NCBI GenBank assembly: GCA_036924085.1
Contig: JAVGWX010000011.1
Coordinates: 39,666,970 to 39,730,969, forward strand
Direction: 5' to 3'
Length of the DNA stretch: 64,000 nucleotides
Source of the DNA: Ariolimax columbianus
Lineage: Eukaryota > Mollusca > Gastropoda > Stylommatophora > Arionidae
The position numbers and the translations under genes are program-made. Below the pieces are notes generated by a model, which saw only the letters and a program-made list of their open reading frames with translations, was not told the DNA's origin and searched no databases. Every line of letters begins with the position of its first letter. Positions within the stretch are counted from its first letter, which is position 1. Positions 21,380 to 31,479 of this stretch are shown piece after piece.

Positions 21380-22335
21380 TTGGGGATTCCGTGGCGAAGT
21401 AAGAAGCGAAGTTCGGAAAAGTCCATGATACTGACTTTAATCAAAAACTCTGGGGACTGTTCGGTAGAATTCATCCGTAAACTAGTGAAATGTCAAATCG
21501 TTGGGCAGATGCTCTCAATATTATTATGTAAGAACGTGACAATGGAAACGAAAAGATCGCTATACAACACGATATTCCTACCCACATTGTGCTATGTGCC
21601 AGAATTGGACATTAACAAATACAATTTTAAAAAACATCGTAACGACAAAGATGAAATGCCTGCCCAGAATGATTGAAGTAACAGGAATGGATAGATTCGG
21701 AAACGAAGACATTAGAAGAGAAGTAGGCACAAGTAGGCACAACACCAGTGCTAGACCTCATCAAGAGACAAGTAGGCACAACACCAGTGCTAGACCTCAT
21801 CAAGAGACAAGTAGGCACAACACCAGTGCTAGACCTCATCAAGAGACAGGTAGGCACAACACCAGTGCTAGACCTCATCAAGAGACAAGTAGGCACAACA
21901 CCAGTGCTAGACCTCATCAAGAGACAAGTAGGCACAACACCAGTGCTAGACCTCATCAAGAGACAAGTAGGCACAACACCAGTGCTAGACCTCAAGAGAC
22001 AAGTAGGCACAACACCAGTGCTAGACTTCATCAAGAGACAAGTAGGCACAACACCAGTGCTAGACCTCATCAAGAGACAGCAAACTAAATGGTTCGGCCA
22101 CGTGACAATACACACACTAGAAAGTATCCCTCAGAAAGCAATGCTATACAGATACAACGGATACAAAGCCAAGGGCCGACCTCGGAAAAGATGGTTAGCA
22201 GAAATAACAGAAGCAGTGAGGCTCCCCATGCACGAAGCACATACTAGTGCCCGGTTAAAAAGGCAAAGGCGGCTGTTCATCGAAGACGATGATGACATAA
22301 TTAATTTTGCTAGCGATATTTTTTGGAAGGATTAA
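21380..22335 (+). pseudogene. LINE RT C-terminus with in-frame 13-residue tandem repeat
   Basis: The plus strand reads TKRSLYNTIFLPTLCYVPE (the 'LY.t.ilP.l.YG.E' block after RT), KMKCLPRMIEVTGMDRFGNE and IRREVG. About nine copies of VGTTPVLDLIKRQ follow (39-bp units, one shortened to 36 bp), then QTKWFGHVTI, KGRPRKRWLAEITEAV and SARLKRQRRLF. The related LINE at 33,190-33,690 has only one VGTIPCLQYIKHQ before MNWFGHIVRM. The expansion is therefore secondary and kept the frame through 195 codons. The N-terminal RT core is absent, so the element itself is dead. Confidence 0.8.
21725..22080. repeat. 39-bp tandem repeat, about 9 units
   Basis: The unit is aagtaggcacaacaccagtg followed by ctagacctcatcaagagac. 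Units are almost identical, so amplification is recent. All length changes are multiples of three. Confidence 0.95.
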
Positions 22336-22514
22336 CTGAGCTACTTTAGCTAAATAGCCTTTAGGGAAGCCTGGATCCAGCTATGTGTAGTGCCGTTTCA
22401 ATTGCAATGGTTTTTAATATGATGAGGCTGCTAGCCCCTTTAAACAACCCTCCTCAGTGGCCTCTTATGACATGATAGAAATGACACAATGGCTCGATTA
22501 TGTTTGCCATACCG

Positions 22515-23300
22515 AAACTATAATGAGTCGTTCATAGAGCCAGAGAAGTTACAAATTGGCTAACATGTTAAACAGAACATTCACTCGTTCGCAGCGTCAC
22601 AGAAGTTACAAATTGAACTTGCTAATTTTTTATTTTTTTTTGGGCGTTCGTCTTATTTCTTTAACCCCCAAAGGCGGTGTGCGTTGCCCTGTGGATTTTA
22701 TTTTGCGCCTGTCGGCCCAGTACATCCGACTTCAGCTTGCATTATATGTAAGGGTCTGCTTCCCTCCAGGGTTTTCTAAGCGTTTGCTTCCCCGGCGTAG
22801 CGGCCGGTGCTGTGATGGGGATCGAACCAACACCTTCGGTTTGTGAGCCGTGTCACTTAACCACTAGCCAACGCCGTCCCCTTCCTTGTTAAACATGACA
22901 TTCATTGATTAGTTCATAGCGTCAGAGAAGTTACAAATTCGTTAACTTGCTAAACAGAATGTTCATTCGTTCAAAGCGTCAGAAAAGTTACAAATTCGTT
23001 AACGTATTAAACAGAATTCCATTCGTTCATAACGTCAGAGAAGTTACAAATTCGTTAACATGCTAAATAGTCTATTCAATTCGTTAAAAGCGCCAGAGAA
23101 GTTATAAATTCGTTAACGTATTAAACAGAATTCCATTCGTTCATAACGTCAGAGAAGTTACACATTCGTTAACATGCTAAATAGTCTATTCAATTCGTTA
23201 AAAGCGCCAGAGAAGTTATAAATTCGTTAAATTGCTAAACAGAACATTCATGCGTTAATAGTGTCAGCGAAGTTACAAATTCGTTAATTTGTCAAATAAA
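22515..23300. repeat. About 57-bp tandem repeat, split by a SINE
   Basis: Units carry cagagaagttacaaattcgt followed by taacatgctaaacagaa and cattcgttcatagcgt. About nine units; two lie before and seven after the SINE-T2 at 22,630-22,885. The pair beginning gtattaaacagaattcca is itself duplicated at about 23,005 and 23,115. Confidence 0.9.
22630..22885 (-). mobile_element. tRNA-derived SINE-T2, copy 3, inside the 57-bp array
   Basis: On minus: ggacggcgttggctagtggt, taagtgacacggctcacaaa, ttggttcgatccccatcaca (strong B box), ggccgctacgccggggaagc, and an A-rich tail. The two flanks (cttgctaa and cttgttaa) may be an 8-bp target duplication. Confidence 0.8.
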
Positions 23301-23704
23301 TCGTTCAATTATTTTCATAATGACGCAAGATCCATACAAACACGTTAATACGAGTAATTAAGAAAAATACACCTTACTTTGTCAACTCAACTCCGGGTGA
23401 ACAAGTGAGAAAAATTAATTATTCAACAGAATGGTTTTTAATTCAGTTGGTCATCGTCATTATCATCAGCACCATTTTCATCTCCATCTACATCTTGTTC
23501 TTCCTCATCATCATCATCATCATCATCTCACTTAGCATGCCTTTTAAAGAACGTCGTACTTAATCACAGCTGCTAGTAAATACTCCCACGACCGTCACAT
23601 TCTGCGTCTTCGTGAGATCTTTGATAGCGTCTGTTCATCTTCTTCGTGGCTTGCCTCTACGTTTTCCAGGTACTATTGATTGATTGATTGATTGATTGAT
23701 TGTT
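23301..23704. other. Unassigned region with microsatellites
   Basis: Contains a (TCA)n run near 23,503-23,527 and (TTGA)n at 23,676-23,702. A fragment resembling the SINE-K head (cttagcatgccttttaaaga) is at 23,532. Confidence 0.55.
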
Positions 23705-24605
23705 GTTGGATGTCCAGAATGAGTAAGTCTACTCTTTTGTACGTCCGGAACAGAGAGTCAAATGGCGGGTTGCTTCTCTCACATCCCGAGCGTGCTGGTG
23801 AAGGTAGACCGGGGTCACCCAGGCTGTTGTGCAGTGCTTAGTTCCATCTGTGTGTCACTCACTACATAGGGGAAAAACATCATCTTCCATTTCGTTAGCC
23901 AGGCTGCCATGAAAACAGCCCATTTTTAAGAAGAGCTGCGAGGAAGTGGAGGTGGGGGTCTTGGCCAGCATATTTTGCCTGACCCTAACATGTCCGATCT
24001 GTATATTTTTCCTGACCCTGATCAACATGTCCGACCAGTATATTTTGCTTGACCCTAACATGTCTGGCTTCGGCTTGGCTTCGTTCGTTCTCAATCTCCC
24101 GCTACCAGACCCTGAAAGGGCTTAAGTAGCAGAATGTAGTCCAGAGAACGGATTGCGTTATGTCGTAGTTTACAGCTTGACTGCGATATTTGCACCTTTC
24201 GGTCCAACACATCCGATTTCAGCAACCATTTTTTGAGTACCGGATTAGCATTCCCTCTTCGATCCCTTCTCCTTAGCCAGTATGCCCTGCTGCAGCCTGT
24301 TATCCAGGATCACCGCGTGGAGGTGTAGAAGGGTCTTGGAAGCTCTGGTTCGCTGGCCCTGGCGCTAACAGTCAGCTATGGGTCGCTGACCACTGCAGTG
24401 CATGCGCTGCTCAGCTTCTTGATCCCTTAACATATCTGATCAGTATATTGTGCCTGACCCTAACATGTCTGATCAGTTTAAAGTGCCTGACCCTAACATA
24501 TCCGATCAGTATATTTTGCCTGACCCTAATGTCCGATCAGTATATTTTACCTGACCCTGGCTAACATGTCCGATCAGTGTGTTTTGCCTGACCAGACGTT
24601 AGTCC
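23705..24605 (-). mobile_element. SINE-P copy with SINE-1 inserted in its VNTR
   Basis: Plus: ttggatgtccagaatgagta, cacatcccgagcgtgctggt, agccaggctgccatgaaaac, then several 30-37-bp units (ctaacatgtccgatctgtat) on both sides of SINE-1, closing with cctgaccagacgttagtccc. About seven VNTR units in total, compared with about two in most copies and about 78 at 6 kb. Confidence 0.85.
24067..24427 (-). mobile_element. SINE-1, full length with TSD
   Basis: Flanked by taacatgtctg (24,056-24,066) and taacatatctg (24,428-24,438), 10 of 11 identical. The 3' end on minus is gaacgaacgaagccaagccg. Confidence 0.88.
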
Positions 24606-24653
24606 CCTTAATTCTTGATTCCAGGAACCAACATCATCACACAGGGGACATTC

Positions 24654-24914
24654 CTATAACTGCTCCGTTCTCCCTCCAAGCAGCCAGCTAAGCGTGTATA
24701 TACTCATAGTCCCAGCCAGGTGCTGATTTCGTGTAATACGGATCATTTCAGACAGAACACACTTTCTCCCCTCTTCCATAGTCACTTCCAAATCTATCAT
24801 CCTCTGCACATATGCATTTTCGCGATGCTCTGTCTCTTCATCATTCTGTAGACTGTCCATGACTGCCCTTATCAACTCAACCATGTCTCTCCTCATTACT
24901 GCGTCGTTCACCAC
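24654..24914 (-). CDS. Unrecognised 86-codon frame, weak candidate
   Basis: The frame runs from MVNDAVMRRDMVELIRAV through NDEETEHRENAYVQRMIDLE to LLGGRTEQL and a stop. It is acidic and probably helical, with heptad-like Leu/Val/Met spacing. That is unlike the frames forced by repeats elsewhere in this window. I know no family for it. It sits in a putative intron between SINEs and has no visible splice sites or poly(A) signal. An unrecognised transposon fragment or chance are the main alternatives. Confidence 0.25.
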   Translation of the reverse strand: MVNDAVMRRDMVELIRAVMDSLQNDEETEHRENAYVQRMIDLEVTMEEGRKCVLSEMIRITRNQHLAGTMSIYTLSWLLGGRTEQL

Positions 24915-25039
24915 AGCTCGTCTCGCTACTACATCAGATCGTTCGTTAATTAGTCAGTCTCCTCTCCTCAGCAAATACCATACCTTTAAGTTTAATTGTT
25001 GCCAGACTATTGTGGTGTTTGATGAGGCCAAAGTATTTT

Positions 25040-25387
25040 AGTTTCCTAATCTGTCGCTACCAAGGCCTGAACAGGACTTTGCAAGTAGCAAGATGTAGTC
25101 TGGTGAACGGGAACAAATGTGTCAGAGTTTACAGCTTGACTGCGATTTTTGCACCTTTCGGTACAACACATCCGACTTCAGAAAAGCATTTTTGAGTACC
25201 GAGTTACCTTCCGTCTTCGACCCCCTCTCCTTAGCCAGTCTGCTCTGTTGCAGCATGTTATAACAGGGATCATCGTGTGGAGGTGTAGAAGAGTCTTGGC
25301 AGCACTGGTTCATAGGCCCTGACGCTAACAGTCAGCTATGGGTAGCTGACCGCTGTAGCTCATGTGCTGCTCAGCATCTTGATCCCA
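25040..25387 (-). mobile_element. SINE-1, diverged copy
   Basis: Shows tcgctaccaaggcctgaaca, ttacagcttgactgcgattt, tctccttagccagtctgctc and ctcagcatcttgatcccact. The 3' tail is eroded and no clear target duplication was found. Confidence 0.85.
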
Positions 25388-25529
25388 CTTGAAAGATTCA
25401 ATTTTCATCTTTAGTGTTTGTATGATGGTTCATGTTTCACATATGTACGTTGCCACATAGAAAATACATGTGCTTTTGAATGCTGTTTGTGTTGGTTTGT
25501 TCATGTACCGTCAATGGTTTCTTATTTTA

Positions 25530-25955
25530 TTTAACCTCTGCATTGCCATAGCCATTGCAAATCAAACTACAGAAGACAAGTGACCGCAGCTTTAACCTCT
25601 GCACTGCATAGCCATTCCAAATCAAACCACAGAAGACACGTGACCGCAGCTTTAACCTCTGCATTGCATAGCCATTCCAAATCAAACCACAGAAGACAAG
25701 TTACCGCAGCTTTAACCTCTGCATTGCATAGCTATTCCAAATCAAACCACAGAAGACAAGTGACCGCAGCTTTAACCTCTGCATTCCATAGCCATTCCAA
25801 ATCAAACTACAGAAGACAAGTTACCGCATCTTTAACCTCTGCATTGCATAGCCATTCCAAAACAAACTACAGAAGACAAGTGACCACAGCTTTAACCTCT
25901 GCATTGCATAGCCATTCCAAATCAAACCACAGGAGACACGTGATCGCAGCTTTGC
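25530..25955. repeat. 60-bp tandem repeat, about 7 units
   Basis: The unit is exactly 60 bp: gtgaccgcagctttaacctc, tgcattgcatagccattcca, aatcaaaccacagaagacaa. Units differ by only a few substitutions. The period is a multiple of three, so a 149-codon frame of 20-residue repeats (ALTSALHSHSKSNHRRQVTA) stays open. I found no sign that it is translated. Confidence 0.95.
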
Positions 25956-26304
25956 AGGGAAAACCAAATAGATTTGCTGAACAAAAGGATATCTTTTGGT
26001 TATCTGGCATTGGATATTTTCCTCCCTGACTGATTTCAATGATTCCAGTAGCGGAGATAAACTTCTCAACCGGAATAAGGATACTAGTTAAACACAAGAA
26101 AGCCAGCTAATAACCATGCACATTAGTGAGACCTCGGGTTTATAGAACAGAGCCACTGCCACAGTCCAAACAACTCAAATGGATACCATGGATCAAATTA
26201 TAAGACCTCAATCATGTTATTAAAGTGGAATAGTGAGACTAGTATACTCGAGCAGAACATGTGTCCGTCAGTGCAACCTTGGCAGCTTAGCAATTAAAGG
26301 TTCT
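25956..26304. other. Unassigned region
   Basis: No recognisable feature between the 60-bp array and the pyrimidine-rich tract. Confidence 0.45.
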
Positions 26305-26640
26305 CCTCTTTCCCGCACCCCGCCGCTGCCTCACACCCCACACCCATCTATTTATCATCCTTCCAACCCATGCCCTCGCTCGCAAGCGCCCGTCTCTTCC
26401 TCCTTCAACTGTTCTATCACACCAATCATCTCTTTCCCCACCCATACCCGCTCACCTATCCCCTTATATCTCTACTCCCGATCAGTCCACACCCACCCAT
26501 TCTCAATCCCCCCGCCTCTTTCTTCTTCAATCGACCCATTAACCCACGTATCCCGTCCCCTTTAAACCATATCTCTTCAAACAAACCTACAGCACCCCCA
26601 CCCTGCAAATCCCCCCCTCCCCCATCCCAATTTCAACTCG
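26305..26640. other. C- and T-rich tract on plus
   Basis: About 335 bp of strongly C/T-biased sequence with little G and no clean repeat unit (for example cctcccccatcccaatttca). Frames of 99-110 codons across it reflect composition. The following 250 bp (26,641-26,890) hold nothing recognised. Confidence 0.7.
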
Positions 26641-26896
26641 TTTATGCTCGTTTCATACTGCCAAGATAATGAATTTTTGAAGTTTTAGTTTTCAATGATA
26701 AATCCACGGTTACATCCCTTACTGACTATGGCGTCATAAACTGATCAGCCTATAACACCTCCCCTGCAAACGTTGGACAAACAGAAACACTTTTATGGAT
26801 TAATGTAAGTAGGTGTGCATGGAATTAGTATCCCCATAATGGAAAATAAATTCCTATAGAAACCACCAATGCAAAAAATGCAAGCAAAGTGTTTTG

Positions 26897-27251
26897 GCTT
26901 GGCTTCGTTCGTTCTCAATCTGCCGCTACCAAACCCTGACACGGGCCTAACTATCAGAATGCAGTCCAGAGAACGGAATGCGTTGTGTCGTAGTTTACAG
27001 CTTAACTGCGATATTTGCACCTTTCGGTTCAACACATCCGACTTCAGCAAGCATTTTTTGAGTACCGGGTTAGCATTCCCTCTTCGATCCCTTCTCCTTA
27101 GCCAGTCTGCTCTATTGCAGCCTGTTATCCAGGATCACCGCGTGGAGGTGTAGAAGGGATTTGGCAGCTCTGGTTCGCTGACCCTGACACTTGTAGTCAG
27201 CTATTCGTCGCTGACCGCTGCAGTTCATGCGTTGATTAGCATCTTGATCCC
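26897..27251 (-). mobile_element. SINE-1, full length with TSD
   Basis: Flanked by gcaaagtgttttg (26,884-26,896) and gcaaagtattttg (27,252-27,264), 12 of 13 identical. The 3' end on minus is gagaacgaacgaagccaagc. Confidence 0.9.
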
Positions 27252-27390
27252 GCAAAGTATTTTGATATAGGTATTCTGTAATTTGGCAACTGAAGTGCTT
27301 TACAAAGAGCGAAATCGGGAGAGAGAAAAAAATCCTGCCAAGCATGTAGTACTAGCACCAGTCGACTATAGAGGGTTGTGTATATGACTT

Positions 27391-28752
27391 TACTAAAGAA
27401 ACTGTACACTGGAAGAGTGAGACCAGTTCTCGAGTATGGCATTGCGGCATGGACAACAGCAGCAAAGGCGAACTTCGATAAAATTAGCAAACTCCAAAAC
27501 CAAGCCATGAGAGTTATAACAGGAGGCATGAAGTCAACGCCAATTGTAGAACTTGAAAAGATTACAAAACTTCAATCCATGACCGACAGAAGAGACTGCA
27601 GAGCCCAGCAGCAATCAGAGAAACTCAGAAGACTGACTGACCATCCAATGCACAAGAGACTTAACAATTTCGGAAATGGGAAACTAAAGCGGAGAAACTT
27701 TGCAGAAATAGCCAAAGCAAAGATGCACGAAAACCCAATGAACGCACTAACAACACCAAAGCCCATCCCTACTGTACGAAAACCTACCTGGAGGCAGCAT
27801 ATATTTCCAGAGGTAGTAGAAAATATACCAGGTATTGGAAACAAAAACTGCCAGTCTGAAAAAGAAAGAAGAGATACTATCCTGAGTTACATAACGGAAA
27901 ACTACCCAAGCATGGACTGGACCCATGCATACACCGACGGTTCTGTAACAAACACAACACAGAACGGAGGGACAGGAGCATTCCTGAACCTACCAAATGG
28001 CAGAAAAATAACACTGTCATTCACTACTGGAAAATTCACAAGCAATTTCAGAGCGGAGGCAGAGGCACTGAGGGCGGCAGTGGAAGAAATGGTGACAGGT
28101 AAAAGGAATGAAAGCCACATAGTCCTGCTTACAGATGCACTGGCCGTAGTCACAGCACTAAAAGGCCAGAAAAATACTGAACTTAATGATTTAAGAGCAG
28201 TACTCTGTCAACTATGCCAGCAGTCCGCACCAAAAAAGGATAGTGGGTTCCATCTATCTCACTGTAACATCCAAGGCAATGAGGATGCAGACAGACTGGC
28301 AAAAGAAGGCGCAAAACTACCACAACCAGATACTAGTATGACATACGAAGAGTCAAAACGGTTTATTAGAGCTAGATACATGACCAAATGGGAAACCGAA
28401 CATACTGGCTACACCAAAAACGATGCCTATTACCAGTTGGACAGAAGAGAGCAGGTCGTGGTCTTCAGACTTCGCACTGGCCACAATAGACTGAGGTACC
28501 ACCTATTCAACAAATTGAAGATAGGTGGCACCGACGAATGCCCGTGTGGTACCGGAAAAATGACCGCTGAGCATTTGCTGCAAAACTGCCCGACATACGA
28601 GGATCAGAGAGAGCAGATCAGATGTGGCCATCACCAGTGCCAACACTAGACAAGCTCTATGGCAGTGTCGACAGCCTCAGGATGATCGCTGCCTTTTCCG
28701 AAAAAATAATGGTTACTGTCTGACTGCGTACGAAGAAGAAGAAGAAGAAGAA
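27391..28752 (+). CDS. LINE-A copy with 423-codon open frame (RNase H, zinc-binding)
   Basis: This is the 3' part of an I-type-like LINE polyprotein, 5'-truncated. A 13-bp duplication (gtgtatatgactt, 27,378-27,390 and 28,753-28,765) and a (GAA)n tail bound it. Protein order: post-RT segment (RVRPVLEYGIAAW), a linker, RNase HI with YTDGS, FRAEAEAL and LLTDALAVV as catalytic [21 protein letters not shown] holding the fourth acidic residue, then [12 protein letters not shown] and [18 protein letters not shown]. The frame ends at about 28,649 (CGHHQCQH). Compared with copies at 13.1 and 48.8 kb, the block before SHCNIQ is altered by compensating indels (KKDSGFHL for KRVVVQWVP). With no endonuclease or RT core it is a fossil, despite its open frame. 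Confidence 0.88.
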
Positions 28753-28765
28753 GTGTATATGACTT

Positions 28766-29437
28766 GCAGATAATTACTACAGAAACCATCACGAACAAGA
28801 GCGTGTGCACGTGCTGGATACTGGCATCTTGTGCGCGAATCAGTGACTGTGGTAAGCAAATTTGAGCCAAAATAAATCCAGAAAAAAAAATAGAACAGCG
28901 GTGGTTGTAGACCAAAAATGAAATTTAATAAACACACAAGAGCATATTGATCTGACAATGAAAACATGCTATTTAAAAATGATGACGCTATCATGACAAC
29001 CACAGACATTCCAGCAGTTCCGCTCAGCCAAACAAACATGGCGGTATTTATTGTGAGAGAAACACGTTGAGTAAAACTTGAAATAGGATCTGCTTTAATC
29101 ACATCATGTGGCGCATGTTCACATAATGAATATTAAGAAGCTCGTAGGTTGTTCAGAGAAAGTACAGAACAACCAGTTTAAGATTAATCTTCCATTACAG
29201 AAGCCCGCAAACTACGGTCCACCACACGAAAACAAACAGCTTGCATTTCCAAAACAATCGGATCGCAAGTTCACAACTAAAAAGCACATTTTCAAGGCTG
29301 CGATAGTTCTAATATATGCATTTGCGTACATGGCTGAAACACACTTATACTCACATAGATTGTCAGAGTGTTACCGAGACCCGACAGGGAAGTAAAGATT
29401 AGCTACATTGTGGATTGTCAGGCATGACTAATTGCAT
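28766..29437. other. Unassigned region
   Basis: No gene or repeat recognised. The 95-codon plus frame at 29,108-29,395 (starting MAHVHIMNIKKLVGC) has no motif I know. Confidence 0.4.
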
Positions 29438-29560
29438 GTGTGTGTGTGCGCGCGCGCGCGTCCGAACGTGAATATGTGTGTGTTTATGCAGCTTCCTGCT
29501 CGCAAGCCAACAAAAAAACACACACACGCGCACACACGCATACATACATATATGCTTAGA

Positions 29561-29631
<71 letters not shown>
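29438..29631. repeat. (GT)n/(GC)n, (CA)n and long (TA)n microsatellites
   Basis: tgtgtgtgtgcgcgcgcgcg at 29,439, a (CA)n-rich stretch near 29,517-29,560, then about 58 bp of uninterrupted (TA)n at 29,574-29,631. The sequence to 29,755 stays AT-rich. Confidence 0.95.
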
Positions 29632-29633
<2 letters not shown>

Positions 29634-29754
29634 TAGTTTCATCCTTCATATATTGTAAATATATATGAATATATTGTTAATTGAATATGCTATTATCAAA
29701 TATATTGAATATATTTTTCTGCATTATCTGCATGTTATGCAAAGGAATATCTGA

Positions 29755-30425
29755 TGAGATGTTTGCGTTGAATCATCGGAATTTCGTATCCAGATCACGT
29801 CACGAATAAGGCAGTTCGGGACACCATTAGTGAAAGAGGTCGGCCTATTGACTATGGTAAAATCACAAAAGCTCACATGGTATGGACATGTCTCAAGATC
29901 GTCTACGTTGACCAAGATGATGGTACAATATACTGTGACCGGGAAGTGTAAGAGAATGAGGCAGAAAAAGAGATGGGAAGACAACATCAGAGAGTGGGCG
30001 AGAAGGTCCATAGCTAGAACAAATATCTTGGCACAAAACTGAGTGGAGTGGTGGGAATTGTGGGATTCCGTGTTGAAGTGGTTAATCCGTCGGCCTCGTG
30101 ATCAGGTGGTGTGGGTTCGACTCTGGACTCCGTCGTCTTTTTGACGGGTGCTTGATGCGGAGTCCCCTACATCTCGTAGTCGCCCCCTAGTCGTCGTGTC
30201 CTTGACTTGCCACTGGGGTCGGGCGGCTCGAGACGAGAGAGTGAGGATTAAAAGTAGCGCAGTTTATCCTTACTAAAAATAGCGCTAGCAAAATAAATTA
30301 TGCCATCATCGTCTACGATGGACAGCGGCCTTTGCCTTGGTGGGAATTGATCCAACAATCTGCAGCATTGGTACCCCAATGATCTTTCATGTCATGGGAC
30401 TAATGATGATGATGATGACACGTTT
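29755..30425 (+). pseudogene. LINE-M 3' end interrupted by SINE-V
   Basis: The plus strand reads [20 protein letters not shown] and later RMRQKKRWEDNIREWARRSI and ILAQN. This is the 'LTWYGHVSR / GRxKKRWEDNI.EW / A..R..W' C-terminal tail of RTE-like LINEs. The tail is (GAT)n at about 30,400-30,417. SINE-V (30,061-30,338) splits it after gagtggtgggaattg. The sister copy at 46,676-47,080 keeps the uninterrupted sequence gtggtgggaactggtccaac. Confidence 0.8.
30061..30338 (+). mobile_element. tRNA-derived SINE-V, copy 2, with TSD
   Basis: Flanked by the 11-bp direct repeat ggtgggaattg (30,050-30,060 and 30,339-30,349). The head is gattccgtgttgaagtggtt (A-box region), with gtgggttcgactctgg as B box. 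The body ggctcgagacgagagagtga and agtagcgcagtttatcct matches the copy at 14,040-14,275. Confidence 0.88.
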
Positions 30426-30449
30426 TTACTTCATTATCCCGTAGTTGTT

Positions 30450-30640
30450 TAATGCCCACAACGAGTAAGCTTACTCTTTTGCGTGCCCTGAAAAGGGCGT
30501 TAAATGGCGAACTGAAGTACCTTTCCTCACATCCCGTGCGTGCTGGTGAAGATGGACCCCGCTGTCCTCCAGGCGGTTGTGTTATGCTTGGCTTCATCTG
30601 CGTGATGCTCGCTACTACGGGGATCACATTATCCAGTAGT
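30450..30640 (-). mobile_element. SINE-P, 5'-truncated
   Basis: Plus: ttgtttaatgcccacaacga, cctttcctcacatcccgtgc, aggcggttgtgttatgcttg, and it stops after ctactacggggatcacatta. The VNTR half is missing. Confidence 0.82.
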
Positions 30641-31470
30641 AAAAACAACGACCATAATAAGGTTTTTAACCCGTACCCTCTTGTACAAACCGCTCGGCCA
30701 CACCTCCAATCATCAAACCCTAGCAACACACATACAACTATATATCGTAATCTACAACAGCTACGAGCAACAAGAACAAAGTCCACACCTAAAGTTCAAC
30801 AAAAACATTATACTTTCAACTTACCAATCTGCGGCTGTCATGTCTGCTGGAGTCGTCTGAAACCGCTCAGCTTTCCCGGCGTTGAAGTTCCCGCCCAAGT
30901 TGTTCCTGATATTAGCGACCTGGGTCAGAATCAGTCACTGGCGAAGTCTGGCTCGGTCGTAACGAGGGTAAAACGTCAATCTTGTTGACGCCAGGTTTTA
31001 CTAATTTGAAAAAAAATCGGGCTACACTTACCAACCTCCAACAACAACCAAAAAATAAAACACCTCCATTTTAATCACGGTGAGGTCACGGACAGTTGAA
31101 GGGAAGACTAGGACAACGATGTCCTGATGTAGGTCGCTAACGGTGCGATGTCACGAACGAGACATTTCAGCGGCAGGCACACAAGAGACGAAATGACATT
31201 AAATATGTGGTCCATTATTACGGTCACATTATTTAACGTAATTTATAATGTGCCTCAATTAGTCTCAGGAAACTGAACCAATGCAACGTCCATGGTCCAT
31301 TCACACAGAATAAACCGATCATCGCGTGGTTTGTTCTTATTGTTTGAAGTCATCCAAAAGGGAATTCATAGGAACGAGAAATAAAGGTTGCTTGTCCATG
31401 CAGTCGCAAGCAGTGTGAATGATAGATTTTTATGTTACATTCTTTAAAAAAACATAAATGGTTCCCATAT
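30641..31470. other. Unassigned region
   Basis: No gene, RNA or repeat that I recognise. Frames are composition-driven or run out of the neighbouring SINE-P. Confidence 0.4.
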
Positions 31471-31479
31471 TAGTTTCTT

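Noticed and set aside
21594..22115. Frames of 162-164 codons over the 39-bp array in other phases
   Set aside because: Only the frame continuous with the LINE KWFGHV and GRPRKRW motifs is meaningful. The others are shadows of the repeat.
26233..26669. Proline/serine-rich frames of about 100-110 codons
   Set aside because: Caused by the C/T-rich tract; no start context, splice sites or homology recognised.
27378..28649. 423-codon frame as a host gene
   Set aside because: RNase H and zinc motifs, a GAA tail, a 13-bp TSD and sister copies make it a LINE fragment. The first codons lie in the target duplication.
30452..30988. 178-codon plus frame
   Set aside because: Its first part is SINE-P sequence read in a chance frame, and the rest has no motif.
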